A stretch of 64,000 bases of DNA from Isoetes taiwanensis. Lineage: Eukaryota; Streptophyta; Lycopodiopsida; Isoetales; Isoetaceae. Below are positions 23,690 to 35,925 of this stretch, piece after piece. The stretch covers positions 12,765,787 through 12,829,786 of the forward strand of contig JAJEKV010000005.1 in NCBI GenBank assembly GCA_021234155.1, given 5' to 3'. Both the position numbers and the translations under genes were made by a program. The notes under the pieces are model-generated. The model was not told the origin of the DNA. It did no database searches and saw only the letters and a program-made list of their open reading frames with translations. The first letter of the stretch is position 1. Each line of letters opens with the position of its first letter.

Positions 23690-24370
23690 ATTTAACCACA
23701 GTAATAAACCACTGAAAAACCACTATAGATATGGTTTTTTATGTTAAAAATTCTATTCTTAGTAATAACCACATAGCTTAGTGGTTTTCATAACTAGTAC
23801 GTGGTTATTCATGTTGATATTGTATTACAACGTGGTATATTAAAGTCGATAATAGTTTATTACATGGTTTCTAACATCAATGGTGACTATTTTTATTGGT
23901 TTTCTAAAATAGCATGACTTATTAAATCAACAAAAGTTTGTAGAATGGTTTTTCAACAACACTTTAAATATGGCAATGGTTGTTTATGTTGGTTTTCTAT
24001 TCTCACATGGCTTAGAGAAGTTGAAGTGGTTTATAACATGGGTTTTTATACCAATTTAAATGCCGTGGTGGTTATTCATGCTAGTTTACTATCTTAATAA
24101 TTAGGTTATAAAATGGTTGTGGTTTGTAGAATGGTTTTCGATACCGAGTTGATTGCCATGGTCACTATTAATAGGTATCACCTAAAAGGATGTGGCTATC
24201 CATAGTGGTTATTCATAAAGCACGCAAAAAACAATTGTCATAATTAGCCGCTATCAAACCATTAAGAATAGATATAGTGGTTTTTTAGAACTATATATGG
24301 TTTTGCATTCACACTTCTCATATTGATTAGCAGAGGTTTCTAACATGGTTTTCAAATTCTCAATACCAAG
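23690..24370. repeat. AT-rich repeats of a GTGGTTTT-type motif
   Basis: Motifs such as GTGGTTTTCATAAC, ACATGGTTTCTAACATC, GAATGGTTTTTCAACA and AACATGGGTTTTTATACC recur every 30-60 bp, with reverse copies (AAAAACCAC) at the left edge. Clustered short subterminal repeats like these are typical of CACTA-type DNA transposon ends, but I did not find a CACTA terminus or a terminal duplication. Confidence 0.5.
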
Positions 24371-24389
24371 TTAATATCCACGTCTAGTA

Positions 24390-24413
24390 TATAGATAGAT
24401 AGATAGATAGATA
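24390..24413. repeat. (GATA)n microsatellite
   Basis: About six perfect units of TAGA/GATA. Confidence 0.95.
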
Positions 24414-25365
24414 TTAAGAAGTAAAATGTTATGCTATAATGGTCTTTGAAAGATGGGAATTATTCTCGAGATGATTTTCTGGAGATGATTTTTTTAGTGA
24501 TTGAATTATTGTCCATACTTTATAAATTGCCTATGGGATCCAATACAAAGGCAATCGTAAAGGTGCAAACCAATAATGTTTATTTCTAAAAAATTGTTTT
24601 TCATATCTACGTTTCTTTCCTTTTCCTTTCTTTACTCAACTACTTTTTTTATTTTTGTCTATTGTTTGTTATTGTAGAAGTTGGAAATCTAGCAAGTCAT
24701 TGCTTTAGAGTTTTGTAGATGGGCGGCCATTTTAAATTGAATAAACATTTCATTCGAATTGAAGAAGACATGTGTGCGGGGGCTAAACACATATTAAGCA
24801 GCCTTGAAGTTATGGACATGTACATTTCAATGCTCTATGCAATAATATTGAAGTTTATGTTAAAATGGAACTTTGAACCCACTTGTCAGTTTGAGATGGT
24901 CTTGTGGCCACCATTGCATAGGTTAACATCAAAGACCCATAAAAATTCGACCCATAAACATGCTTGCATCAGTTTCTATGTATCACCTATGTAACTCCAT
25001 AGAAAAATGCAACTAAGAAGCATCATCTAACGAATCAGAAGAAACCTAATTCGATTCCATGAACAATCTAACAGCCTTGCCCTTATTAGCGGACGTTGGC
25101 ATACTGTGTCAAGATGCCAAAAGGCATATATAATTATGAAAGAAGGTCCTGTACCAAAGCAAGAAGGGTTTTTTGGGTTGCCCCTAGGGGGCAAACCCTT
25201 GTTTATGTGGGCTTTTGGCATATCCTAGGTATATGCTAGAATATCCCTAGCATATGCTGATGACTGCTCCAAACTTATGATTAGCTGTAAACTCTCGGTC
25301 ACTTCTGTTGGTGGGCAGCCGCTCTCGAAACCGGCTAACCGGAGAGGTCTTTTTTTTAGTTGCAG
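24414..25365. other. Unassigned AT-rich stretch with an inverted repeat
   Basis: GGGTTGCCCC-TAG-GGGGCAAACCC (about 25170-25195) forms a hairpin. The following 110 bp (about 25196-25303) resembles 31317-31411 as a diverged direct repeat (shared GTGGG-TTTGGCATAT and ACTCTCGG-GTCAC). A similar GGGTTGCC...GGGCAAAC hairpin occurs at about 55083. No gene is recognised. Confidence 0.45.
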
Positions 25366-25369
25366 CATT

Positions 25370-27563
25370 CGCCTCTTCATTCGTCACTGTTGGTGATACA
25401 ATTCCTGGGGATCAAGAAGCTGGATACCTCAAGTAAGTTATTTCTCGATTCTCATGGCTACGAATTCATCTGTCATTTTCCTGCAATAAGTTGGATGATT
25501 GATTTATACAGGGGACATGGAACACATGTAGTGGACGGACAACTCTTAGCAACGTTATGCGGAGTAGTCGAGAGAGTGAATAAGTTGATCGAATGCTAAC
25601 ACAATTTGGCATGCCTATTTTCATGCAGCAGGTCAATTTGCTAAATGCTTTCTAGCTATCTGGAAGTATGCGTTGCCTTTTCTTTTTAGAAGGTGAGTTA
25701 TGCTTCAAAGTCGAAATGCCTACATGACATGGAAGCGGGCAAGAATAGTAACGAAGGTGTGTAGATTGTCAAATTTATAGTGACCTATTCTGAAGTCCTT
25801 TTTGCTCAAAGCGTTGTCAAATTTGTGGTGGTATATTAATATCTGAGATATAGATCTTTCATCTTTTTTTCGGTGTATAAAATAAAAGAATGGGAGAGGA
25901 ATCCGGCAATACAGCCATGAGACCCAGCTTCACCTCAGCCAATAGTTTTGCATGCAGCTGTAGTTGAAATAACAGAAAAAATATGCCCATATGTAATTTT
26001 TTGATTGTCTGTTTTTAGCTCCAGATGCAGAAAACGCTTTTTGTTCAATTTCAAGCCAAAGTAAATGTGCATGCAGTTATGCTCATATTCTGTACCCATT
26101 TGCTAGAACTTTCAGATATAATGCTTCTCACTTCTCCATTTCAGATATAATGCTGCAACTGGGGATGTTGTTATTGGTCGCATAACTGAGGTATTGCTTG
26201 CAAAGTCTTATAAATAGAGAGAATCAGTAATCTGTTTAGTTGAATTATCTGTTTAGTTGGGTTATTGTTTTGCCAAGTGTGGATGGTTAGTGCAGTTTAA
26301 GCCCACCACTTGGTTGAAGCTAGACACCAAGATATTGTTGGGACGGGGTAGAGGGCTTCCGAATTTTCAGAATTCTTCTATCAAGGGAACACATGGTTCA
26401 TCGTCAAGATGGTAGAAACAATCTTCATAGTAACCAAGTCAACAGTCGTCCAGTGGCACCCACATTTTGGGTTAATGATTTTTCATTGTCACAATTTGTC
26501 ACCATTATGTTGTAGCTGGCAAGCATTGATCCTAAAATGAGCAAGGTCCACTCCCTACCTTTGAAAGAAAATTATATATGCTAGGCACTCTGGTAACATA
26601 AAAGATCAGTGAAAAGAAACACCAAATTCATCCATATTGTTTAGAAGTTGTAATGATGCGGACTTTGTCAAATGCGGGTTGGGCGAGAAAAAGGTGGAAA
26701 GTGGACATTAATTCAAAGCATGATGCACGGTGATGTTGTCGGTTTGTCAACTTGCCGAGGAGGTATTGAGTTGAGTTGATTTCTCATTTTGTCTTTTATA
26801 TTGTCATATCTCATGCGAGATCTTTTATTATGCTCCTTATAGAGGCGGCGTCTTTTTTTGTAGATGAACTGAACATCGCGGCTTCTTTATGAAGAAGATG
26901 ATCTTATAAGTGTAAGGACTCACTTTGTTTGGTGATCATGTTTGTTCTTTTTGAAACAATCACTAAGCTTTCTCGCATTTTGTGCGGTCGGAAGTCGCCG
27001 TACATCAAGAAGGGATTAATCTACACACTCGAAGCCTCAAATATGGAAAGGTTGCAATTTTTTTCGTTTCAGTAATTTTGCTCTTGATTTATGGATTTTT
27101 TTTACGGTGATATGTATTTGGAGAAGGGGCAGCTAGTCAAAGTTCCTGCATACTTGATTAAACGCCTGAGTCAGCATTTTCATCGCCTAGATCAGTACGG
27201 AGTTGGTGTTATCTTTGGTTGCAATGCCTATGTATGGATTTTCATGCCATCTTCAACTGAGTCAGAACAGTCGGATCTCCTTAGTAAGACCCACGAGGAG
27301 CATCAGGCAACAAAGTATGCTGATCATCCAATTATTGGGAAGGGTAATCTTCCTTTAGCTCAGACCATGGTTCCTTTAGAAGTAAGAGAAAAAATATGTA
27401 GACTTGCAAATTCTGTAAGGGTGCTCAGCAGATTGAGCTTTTTAATTTATCCATTTATGAAGCTAGCATTGAGTGGGGGACAGACATCAAAGACATGCTT
27501 TCTCCAGATTTCTACGTTAAGGTTGTAGAGTTGGAAGCTAGTCGTCGGAGTAAGAAGGGGTAG
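25370..27563 (+). pseudogene. Exosome subunit RRP4-like pseudogene with introns kept
   Basis: RRP4 is an S1/KH cap subunit of the RNA exosome. Pieces in family order: VTVGDTIPGDQEAGYLK (ends 25432), GHGTHVVDGQLLATLCGVVE (25512-25592), YNAATGDVVIGRITE (26145-26190), KRWKVDINSKHDA (about 26683-26730), DELNI...EEDDLIS (about 26875-26911), VAVHQEG...RSLKYGK (about 26990-27048), then LEKGQLVKVPAYLIKR to LEVREKICRLANSVRVLSRL (27115-27445). The last exon shifts frame into IYEASIEWGTDIKDMLSPDF and ends at TAG 27563. Defects: an in-frame TGA and frameshift in DELN-EED, missing AG acceptors before the VAVHQEG and LEKGQ exons, the frameshift at about 27450, and no first exon. Retained introns argue for a DNA-level duplication or capture and against a retrocopy. 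Confidence 0.8.
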
Positions 27564-28514
27564 TTGTCTCCGTATGAGTTTTTGGCTTTGATGTGGCCCT
27601 GAATGGTTAACTTATTAATCTGTTATCCTACATCTCTGCAAGTTTTGTTGGGTCCTACATAAAACCAGTAGCCAAGGCTAAGCAATTTCTCCTATATTAT
27701 ATCCGAATTGTCTTTCTTCTATATTGTATCCGAATTGTATTTATGTTAAAAATGGCGGTGCTATTATGCCTTTTATTTGCCACACCAAGAGCAAGATAGA
27801 GCATGGCAAGGTGAACATGGCAATACTCAGGTAAATTAAAAAACCATTTAGACTTTTACAATCAGCAACAAAAAGGGATCCATTCAAACGTGCATTGGCG
27901 GAGGTAAAAGTGCAACCAAATTATGTTATAGATAAAGCGAAGGGCAAAAAATATATCCATGTTGTTTTAATTTTTTAACTTGCAACAGGAATAAGAATTA
28001 TTAACATATACAACCGATGGCCCAATTTCGTTGGTATTTAGATTAGGTTAACGATTCAAAATTTTTGGATCGATTGGCATCACTGTGGAAAAATTAGATC
28101 AAAGGTGCATCTCACTTGTGAGGAAGTTGGTAGTTGTCGATGCCATGAATTATACAGGTCAAACCCAATAAAGAGAGCCTTTACATTTTAAAACGTTTCA
28201 GTTCTGTTGTCCAAATATGGCATATTATTATGTTTTTGATATCGATTGCAATCGCTTCAAACTTAACATTTCTGAGGCAAAAACCCTATGACTCTGTGAA
28301 TACAGCCTATTATCTATGAATTTTCAAGGGTCTCTATCCATCTACAGAGTCAAAATCATGAGCCTATGCCTACAGCCTGCAAATCCTCAGTTGTGAACCC
28401 ACAAGAAGTATTTTTAAAATTGACCTTTGAACCCTGTTTCTTCATGGGTCTCCAAATCGACTTCTGATCTCTCCTGTACTTGATGGGTCTCCAAATTCGA
28501 TAGTATTTTTTCAG

Positions 28515-28811
28515 GACATGAACCTGACACAGCTCTATGATCATCTGGGTACATGTGAACGCATATTCAAAACTCCAATACCTCTGTCGTATACCCGCCT
28601 TACATCTCGAATGTTGATAGTTTGGCATGGTACATTGCCATTTGCTTTATGGGATAAATTACATTGGATGACAGTACCTGCCACATTTTTCTGTCATTTA
28701 CATTCACTTGCAATTCTTTGTTTTTTGCGGAGCATCTGCAGGATGATATATGGCCCAGGCTTTTCTGTCTACTTGAAAGTGTTGGGTAAATTGTCAACAC
28801 GTTGGAGTTAG
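28515..28811 (+). pseudogene. Bestrophin-like (VCCN1-type) channel gene fragment
   Basis: An open segment after a TTTTTTCAG acceptor reads LYDHLGTCERIFKTPIPLSY, then TRLTSRMLIVW, LPFALWD and TVPATFF, ending with RMIYGPGFSVYLKVL. This matches the conserved core of plant and bacterial bestrophin-like proteins (UPF0187), anion channels that in plants sit in the thylakoid membrane. The pattern CERI..TPIPLSYTRHTSR and a late RMIEDPFSVLPLEVL are characteristic. I found no upstream or downstream exons, so it is an isolated exon or a pseudogene. It lies about 950 bp after the RRP4 pseudogene, on the same strand. Confidence 0.72.
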
Positions 28812-31200
28812 TTCACTTCCACGCCCTGCAGAAGATAGCCCTTTCAAAATTGTGCAATGTAAACACAACAAGCACTCTATTCTGAGTTGATTTTTGGGGG
28901 ATTCTGTATTCTACTTATTAGAATAACAGCTATATACAGTGAATATGATTATTTACATGCAGACTATTGATTTTAATCAAACTTGCAAATGTGTTGTTTT
29001 TTCTCCAGCTGTACGAATTTGCTATTTTATTAGATCAATTTTGGCCAGGTATAGACTGAGGAGGCACATTTCCTTTCTCATTTTCACGCCTCTATTTTTA
29101 GCACATCAATGAGATCCTATGATAGCTGTCTAGAAATTACAGAGTGAAAATTTTGTATAGGTGTCTAAGCAAATAGAATATAGAGAATTATTTGCCTTCT
29201 TAAATGCTCTTACAACGAAGTAATTAGACTTGTTGAAATTATGTCTTACACCATGGAATCATCCAGTAGTAATATGGGTTGTCTCTAGCTTTGCTACAGT
29301 TCCAATCTCACAGATCCGTATAAAATGCATGGGGGCAGTTCGAATATATGTGGTGTATGCATTACTAGGCAGTAAGTAGCTCATAGAAAAACATGCTAAA
29401 ATCTGTACCCCTTCCCTCACAGATTTGTTTCTGCTGCATCTTTCTTCATTATCTATATATGTTCACTATCTATCTACGCAAACACATCAAAGTGGAATAA
29501 GCAAATCTATTTACGAATCTATTTACAAAGTGGCCTATGGCATCGCTTGATCAAGCGCAGTGTCTGATCTACCGGCCATAGCTAATTTGAGCGCCTCCAG
29601 CCTTAGACTTTCTGAGCAAAACGCTTTCTTTTTACTATTCTTCAATATGGTTAGATCAAATGTTAGACTGGGCCCTCTTGGACATCCTTAATGTTCGGTC
29701 AGTCTGGCGCCTACAACACAGCCTCCTTTTTTGAGACCGTTCATTTAGGTGCTCATTGGCACGACACAACACAATAGATGTATAATATTCTGGAGGGTTA
29801 TGGAACTTTTGGACAAGATATTGTGGAGGGATCTTATTTCAGATGCTTTACATCAACATTTTTGGGCCATAAATGAAACTGCCCTTCATAAATGAAGAAG
29901 AAACATTTGTAAACTTGGAGACAGGTATTGTACTTATCTTTATGACTCTTATAATAGAAGTCAAAATTTGAGTTGCAAGACAAATTGCATAGTACCTAGA
30001 GCTAATTTTGTCGTAAAGGTTGTCCTAATGTTGGAGTATTTATAGTTTAAATGTGATATACAATGTTGAGAAGCAGTAGATTTTGTGTTGCGAGTGGGCA
30101 CTTTTCCAGCGAGCCAGGTTGCAGTCGCCCTTCCAGCTTCTTTGTAATTGTTTAAGGTTCAGCTATGCTCTTTTTTTAATTTTGCTATTCCCTTGGTGAA
30201 GGAACAAGTTCCGGGGCTGCACACTATAGAGTATATGGATGCAATAGATTATTGGAGTAATTAGACAACAAAATTCACTTGATTGTTTAGCAAAATTCAC
30301 TTGATTCATCTTCCTTAATTACAACGACATGTTTGCTATGTCTCTTGATACATTATTTGCAGATACAACAATGCCAAAAAGTACAGGTGTAATAATGCCA
30401 GAAATACAGACATCATGAATTAAGAAACCACTTATTTTTCTAGTGTTTGCAATAAATTAGACGTTTGCCATCAACATTGCCCATAAATATAATGCATCAT
30501 TAACAAGCCCAAAGTGAACATATGTAAAAATGCAAAACAGGTTGATCAGATCTGGCTCATATTGAATTGAGACTTATTGTTTTATTCGCAAAGTCCTTGC
30601 TCATTGTGGTGATTGCAATATCCCTTAGTCTTGTGAATGATGATTAATTCATTTTGTCTACATAGCATCTATGTAGATGCGATAGCATATATGTACATGT
30701 GATGATGTATAGAGGATTTGTGTGACATTTCGACATCATAGAAAAATAAGTATAATTTTTATTACAATATCATGGGCTCAATTAGCAATTGTGAAATATT
30801 AGCAACACCCAGCACAAGGCACAGAGAGTACCACGGGCTTCCATAGATACACAAAAGCAACCAGACATACCTTATCCATAACAACAATGATGACAACGAC
30901 TAGGAAAAGATTTTTGGTTATTGAGAGATGAGCGATGCACCACTAGGGCACCAATTCCTAGGATGCCAAATATTTCTGGACAATAGTATGATTGACACAG
31001 ATGAACAATCTACTACCAAATACTTGAAGCATTTGATTATTGCTTCAAGTACTTCAAAACAAATTTTAGATATAGTTAATGCCATTTCCCTTCGTCAGGA
31101 AAACAAGAACTACATCGCATGCCACAAAAAGTTTAAACTTCATCTTATGCCAAAAGTTTCAACCGGCTTGGTACGCTCTTTTAATCGCTACCTTTTTTAG
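28812..31200. other. No recognisable gene
   Basis: AT-rich DNA. A 90-codon open stretch at 30928-31200 resembles nothing known to me. No repeats of note until the (CCAT)n run. Confidence 0.5.
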
Positions 31201-31202
31201 CT

Positions 31203-31229
31203 CCATCCATCCATCCATCCATCCATCCT
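31203..31229. repeat. (CCAT)n microsatellite
   Basis: About seven tandem CCAT units on the plus strand. Confidence 0.95.
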
Positions 31230-31407
31230 GGAGACTGAGAGTTGATTGGCTTTGAGGTATAGCTTTCCTTGTGGTCTTACAGATCCTATGCCAGCTATAT
31301 TAGATTTACCCTCATCCATGTGGGTTTGTGGCATATTCCAAGTATATGTCAGTATATGCTCGAAAACATGACTTTGAAGTGTGATTTAAGCCATTTCACT
31401 CTCGGGT

Positions 31408-31450
31408 CACGGAGGGCAACCCTCCGTGCGCAGCACCTTGTTTTTTCTAG
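31408..31450 (+). mobile_element. Hairpin plus CTAG, possible Helitron 3' end
   Basis: CACGGAGGG-CAA-CCCTCCGTG (31408-31428) is a perfect 9-bp stem. Twenty-two bases later the sequence reads CTAG (31447-31450) followed by T. Helitrons usually have 10-13 bases between stem and end, so the spacing is long. The terminal family differs from that of Helitrons 1 and 2. If real, the element would lie to the left and could include the RRP4 and bestrophin fragments, but no matching 5' TC end was identified. Confidence 0.4.
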
Positions 31451-31590
31451 TTTTGTACGTTTTTTCCTATGGTTTTACTATGATTTGAAGGGCGTATTCC
31501 ATGAGGTCTACTAATCAGTACAAATAGAGTGCGCACCATATTTTCTTTTGCTTCCTCTTTTTTTTCATCAGTTTTTTAATGTGGTCTAGT

Positions 31591-32110
31591 TAGGAATAGA
31601 ATAGAATAGAATAGTTTTTTTAACGTCCACGAAGACCAATAGGTCATGGGACCCATACAATGGGCTAGTACAATCATTACTACTAGGATTAAAAAACCCC
31701 TGCCTCGAAAGGTTTTCAAGGGGAAAACCTTTGCAGTAATGATGATACTAGACAAGCTTAGATAATGACTACTGAGGGCTCAGTAATTGCAGACGTTTAT
31801 CTAGAACCTCAAGTATATATAATGCCAAGTCATGCACAGATGGTGCGCTGAGAAGTTGTGGAAGCGTGGAATGGAATGTTAAGGTCGAAAAATGATTCCG
31901 GACTATTTCAAAAGCAGGGCAACTCAGAAGAGTATGGCTTACATCTTCAATAACCTGTAACTGGCAACAGGCACATAGTCTCGCTTCTCGCGGCAATTGC
32001 GGCCGCTCCCATCTACCTGTCTCAATCCGTAGCCTGTGGGACCCCGTGCGAATTGATGCAATAGCTACAAGCTTGTTCCTGGACAATGAAGCTTGGGGCC
32101 CTGGTGCCAA
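31591..32110 (-). mobile_element. LINE 3' fragment with C-terminal coding sequence
   Basis: A (GAATA)n-type tail at 31591 and a 3' UTR shared with 10951-11044 are followed on the minus strand by a 113-codon open stretch (32110-31769). It contains SHRLRIETGRW, RLCACCQLQVIEDVSHTLLS and CPAFEIVR. This is the Cys-rich C-terminus found after the RT domain in one LINE clade (compare SHQLEIEVGR...ESEEHFTFTCP at 48338-48946). RT and nuclease are absent, so this is a 5'-truncated copy. Confidence 0.8.
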
Positions 32111-32448
32111 AGTGGGATTTATGTGTGGGATTTATGTGTGGGATTTATGGGATTTAGGTACGTAGACATCATCCCATGCAAACATCGGCCGTTCTGTTTT
32201 AGGGCAACAAAAAGGGCTGCCGAATTCATCTGTCTCTATGTTGGGGTCGTTGGCACGATCGGCTGTTGTATGGTTGGAAACCCTTTCATTGCAAAGTATC
32301 TGTTGTTAAATCACAGTTTCTCTCTCTCTGTTTCTTCCGATCCCTTTTTTTCCTGCTTGGAAGTGGAGAAGATAAGAATCTTCTTTCTGCCCCACTCCGG
32401 CGTTCCATTTTCAAGCGGCTGTACACCTCCTCGCTGCCCGGCATCACC

Positions 32449-32512
32449 ATGAAGATTTCTGTCAAGACCCTTAAGGGCAAGTTCTTTGATCCGGATGTAA
32501 ACCCGCCGACCG
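32449..32512 (+). pseudogene. RAD23-like first exon (ubiquitin-like domain start)
   Basis: ATG at 32449 begins MKISVKTLKGKFFDPDVNPP and runs to a GT donor at 32513. RAD23 proteins, shuttle factors for ubiquitinated substrates and partners in DNA repair, start with MK(I/L)(S/T)VKTLKG(S/T)HF. The sequence before the ATG is a CT-rich leader like a normal plant 5' UTR. No following UBL or UBA exons were found in the next kilobases, so it appears to be an orphan 5' end. Only about 21 residues support the call. Confidence 0.55.
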
Positions 32513-33029
32513 GTACCTCCCTTTCCTTGCTCTTGTTTTTATTCCATTTCATTCATTTTCTTCTTAGGCTTTTGGGTACCTTTCCCTGTTTTCCTTCTTG
32601 TATCATTCGCTTGCCCTTTTCCACTTGGGTCTTTCCCTTGCCGGAACATAGTAGTTTCTCTTTGGATCTGTTTTTCCTTGTTTTGTTTTGCCTCTGCCTT
32701 GGCTCTTTTAAGTTGCTTCCATCGGCTGTGCATGCTTCATTTTTAGATTTGTTAATGAAAGGGGCTTTGCCACCGAACCGATAAACTTATTTACGGCGGC
32801 CTTCTAACTTAACCAAGTATACAAACCGGATCGACCTCCATAACGGCGCATCGGCGCAAACAAAGCAAATTGGTGAGATAGCAAAACACATCCTCCCGCA
32901 GAGTTCTGACCTCTACTACAAAAGGTAATATGTCAATTGTGTTAGATCAAGTGTAATTCGGTCCAAACTTATTTGTTTCCATCGCAAGGTGTAAGGCAAG
33001 TACCTCCCAAAGAAAAGTTGGGACGCTGA

Positions 33030-33211
33030 AGTTGTAAAGAAGCATATGCCCTAGGGGCAATTGCTGAGAATGTGAGACATGCAACGTTAAAAGATGTTTT
33101 ATCATATGCAAATGCTGAAATGGAAAAACTTGGGCAAGCAATAGACGTTGAGAAGTCGTTGACAGAATGCTTGAACGTTTCGTCTCACTCGGCATCATCT
33201 CTGACCTTCCA
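33030..33211 (+). other. Unidentified exon-like open segment
   Basis: The frame reads EAYALGAIAENVRHATLKDV, then LSYANAEMEKLGQAIDVEKS and on to SSLTF, ending at a good donor (GTAGGT at 33212). The composition looks like a helical coding exon. I do not recognise the family, and upstream in the same frame there is a stop at 33027. It may be part of a captured or decayed gene downstream of the RAD23-like exon. Confidence 0.35.
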
Positions 33212-33215
33212 GTAG

Positions 33216-35849
33216 GTATACAAATATAAATGCGCCAAATTCTCATATCTTTTGCAAATTTTTAGCTTGTTTACATACCAAACCTTTTCTCTGCAGATTC
33301 GATGTTAAAAAGGTCCTAGATTAAAGTTAGATTACGAGGCCAGATTAAAGCCGTGAAGGGCCATGGAGTTTTGGCAGATTGAATTCGTGGAGGTTTTGCC
33401 AGATTGTACAGATCCTTTTGATGCTAGATGGTAGCATCTGGCTGTCGTTATAGGAAACTTGAGAATGGAGAAAAGATAGTTTGGTTGCTGCAAATAATAT
33501 CTTGAGGTGTAACTGCCATATTCTGCAATGATATCATGCTATGCACTTATTACATCATATCCATTATTTCTTAGTTTAGGCTACCAAGTTCTTTAAATTT
33601 TGTGTAAGTTGACTACATGCATGCTTCATTTGCATATTCTTTATTGTTTATTATAAGTGTTGCTTATTGGAGAAAGAAAGATTTGCTATTCCATGAGTTA
33701 CTCTATTCTGGTATGTTGATATCTAAGAAAGGCTTCACGCCAGTTGAGATAGCTTCAATTTGTAATGGTGAATTCTTATGTGTAAAGTCAATTATAATAC
33801 AAACATCTAATTATGTTCCTAAGACTTTTGAAGTAGATATATTCAACATACATGCATTATCCACAGTGGTTTTCTGTATCACAGTGTTCTTAGAAACACA
33901 TTGTTCACATTTCAAATGTTGAAAAGTTGAAAGTTCAAAAAATGTATTCAGGGATGTGATGTTGTGTTTTTAGAAAATAATTGTTGACATTTTAAATGGT
34001 GAAAAGTTCAAATGTATTGAAGGATGTGATGATTGCAGCTTCTGCTCAAAGTCATGAAGGTGACTTAGATGTCTCAATCTAGTGGCATAAAGCTAAGCAG
34101 AACTACATCTCCAAACATCTTAAAAGTATTGATTAGCAGGTTTTTAGTGCCTCCATTAATTGAAGTAGGGTATTCGGAGTCTCAGGCTCAAAGTCTAAAT
34201 TTGGAGTCTATAAATTATGCAATTTAAAATATATGGTTTGCAATAACACATCATTCATTTTGTGTTTTTATTTTCTTGTTTACCTCAAAGTTTATCTATG
34301 TTTGCTTCTTTTGGGGCCCGAAGGGCCCAAATTTTTTTTAATATAACAACTAACATAACTACTATTAACGTTAATCAACACAAACCATTACATTCAACAT
34401 GTTTAAATTAAAATCCCCCTAAAAACCCCCTTTGGTTTGGGTGCATATTCACACGGGGGGTGACGTAGGGCAGCGAGAGCCCCTATAATTATGTTTTGCA
34501 CGTACAAAATCAACACTATAAAGTATATTACCTCAAATCTTATAGTATTGTTATACAGTATAGAAAATTTTGTAGGGTTGAGGTAGAGGAGATTGTAGGT
34601 TCTTGGGTTTAGGGTAGGTTTCTGATGAGGCAGGGATTCAACGGGCCAGGGACTGGCGTAGCCGACCTGTGTCTATATTTTATGAAGCAGCAATGGAGAT
34701 GCTATTTGCTTCTTCTAAATTTTATCCGGAGCGTTAATCCTCATGCTAAAGTTATTCTGGAAAGGCGGACATGGACATGGATGTCTTGTATCGGATTGCG
34801 TGGGCCTGCATCTTTGCTACCGAGATAGAGCATGAGGCGAGTGTGATTGTGGGAGTTGGGATTTAGAATGCAGCGTTCTTTCCAATCAGCAATCTTCATC
34901 CGATTCCATCAACATCTGTGCACAGAGTAAGAAGGAATTCTACAACTATTGCAATCTAGTAGAAGGCAAAACGAAGATGCTAGATTCAAAGCCAAAGTCT
35001 AGGCTTCCCTTGAGAACAATTGTTACATCTAACGTGTCTTCCTTGGGATCTCTTCAAGAGGCCTTTACAGGTCTTCCCAGAATTCACAGAGCTTATTCAT
35101 TGGGTTGTCACCCTGACACTTTATCTCTTATTGAATGAGTGTAGCCAAACATTGTGTATAGGCCAAAGATGTAATGCACTATTACAGTCATTCTATTTCA
35201 GAGTGATTATCTAACCATTGTCTTATAATTTATGTGATGTAAATATCGTGTGTTTGGAATCATTGTGTTTTGTTAATGCCGAGATTTCAGAGCTCAACAG
35301 TCCCCCACAAAAAAGTAACTTCTGATAAATTTAAGCACGATTAGAAAGTGCACTGTATGAAATTTTCCAACGAACCCAAATGCGTCTAAAACTACCACCA
35401 AATGCAGGAGTTATGGCAAAAACAAGATTGCAGCTAAACCCTAACACTGCCAATAAAGGGCTGGAGTTGCCAGACAATGTTTCGCTAGCAAAACAATATA
35501 ATCATCATACAAACCACATATTAACAGATAGGGCACGCAACAAACTTCCTAATAAGTCTAGCATCACTCAGATCTGACATGAGAATCAAATGTTATGTGC
35601 ACATGAACGGGGCTGAAACCCTAAGCGCCATCATTAGCGCCCTTATGTTAAGTCCAAACGAACATGGCTAAAACTCTAGGTGCCATCACCAGCACCCTTC
35701 CTCATGTCATAATTAAGTTTGATCTATAATTATTTTCTCGTGTTATAATTAAGTTTGATCTATAATTATTCCATAAACATGCTACACCCTACTACTTTTG
35801 GAACCTCCAAAGTACCTGCACCAGCGGGAGGCTTTAAAAACTTCTATAT
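33216..35849. other. No recognisable gene; local duplications
   Basis: A tandem duplication of about 70 bp lies at about 33893-34032 (shared GTTGAAAAGTT...GGATGTGATG). Around 35715-35775 a block with AAGTTTGATCTATAATTATT occurs twice. An open stretch at 34625-34828 is not recognised. Confidence 0.5.
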
Positions 35850-35851
35850 TG

Positions 35852-35925
35852 TGTGGAGGATTTGAACCTTAGTTCATACCTCCCAAAACCCCATACCTAC
35901 CACTAGGCCAAGCATTCATTTGTTC
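35852..35925 (-). repeat. tRNA-derived SINE remnant
   Basis: On the minus strand TTGGCCTAGTGG (A box) is followed about 40 bases later by AGGTTCAAATCC (B box), the split RNA polymerase III promoter of tRNA genes. The cloverleaf is not intact, so it is a SINE or tRNA relic. Confidence 0.6.
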
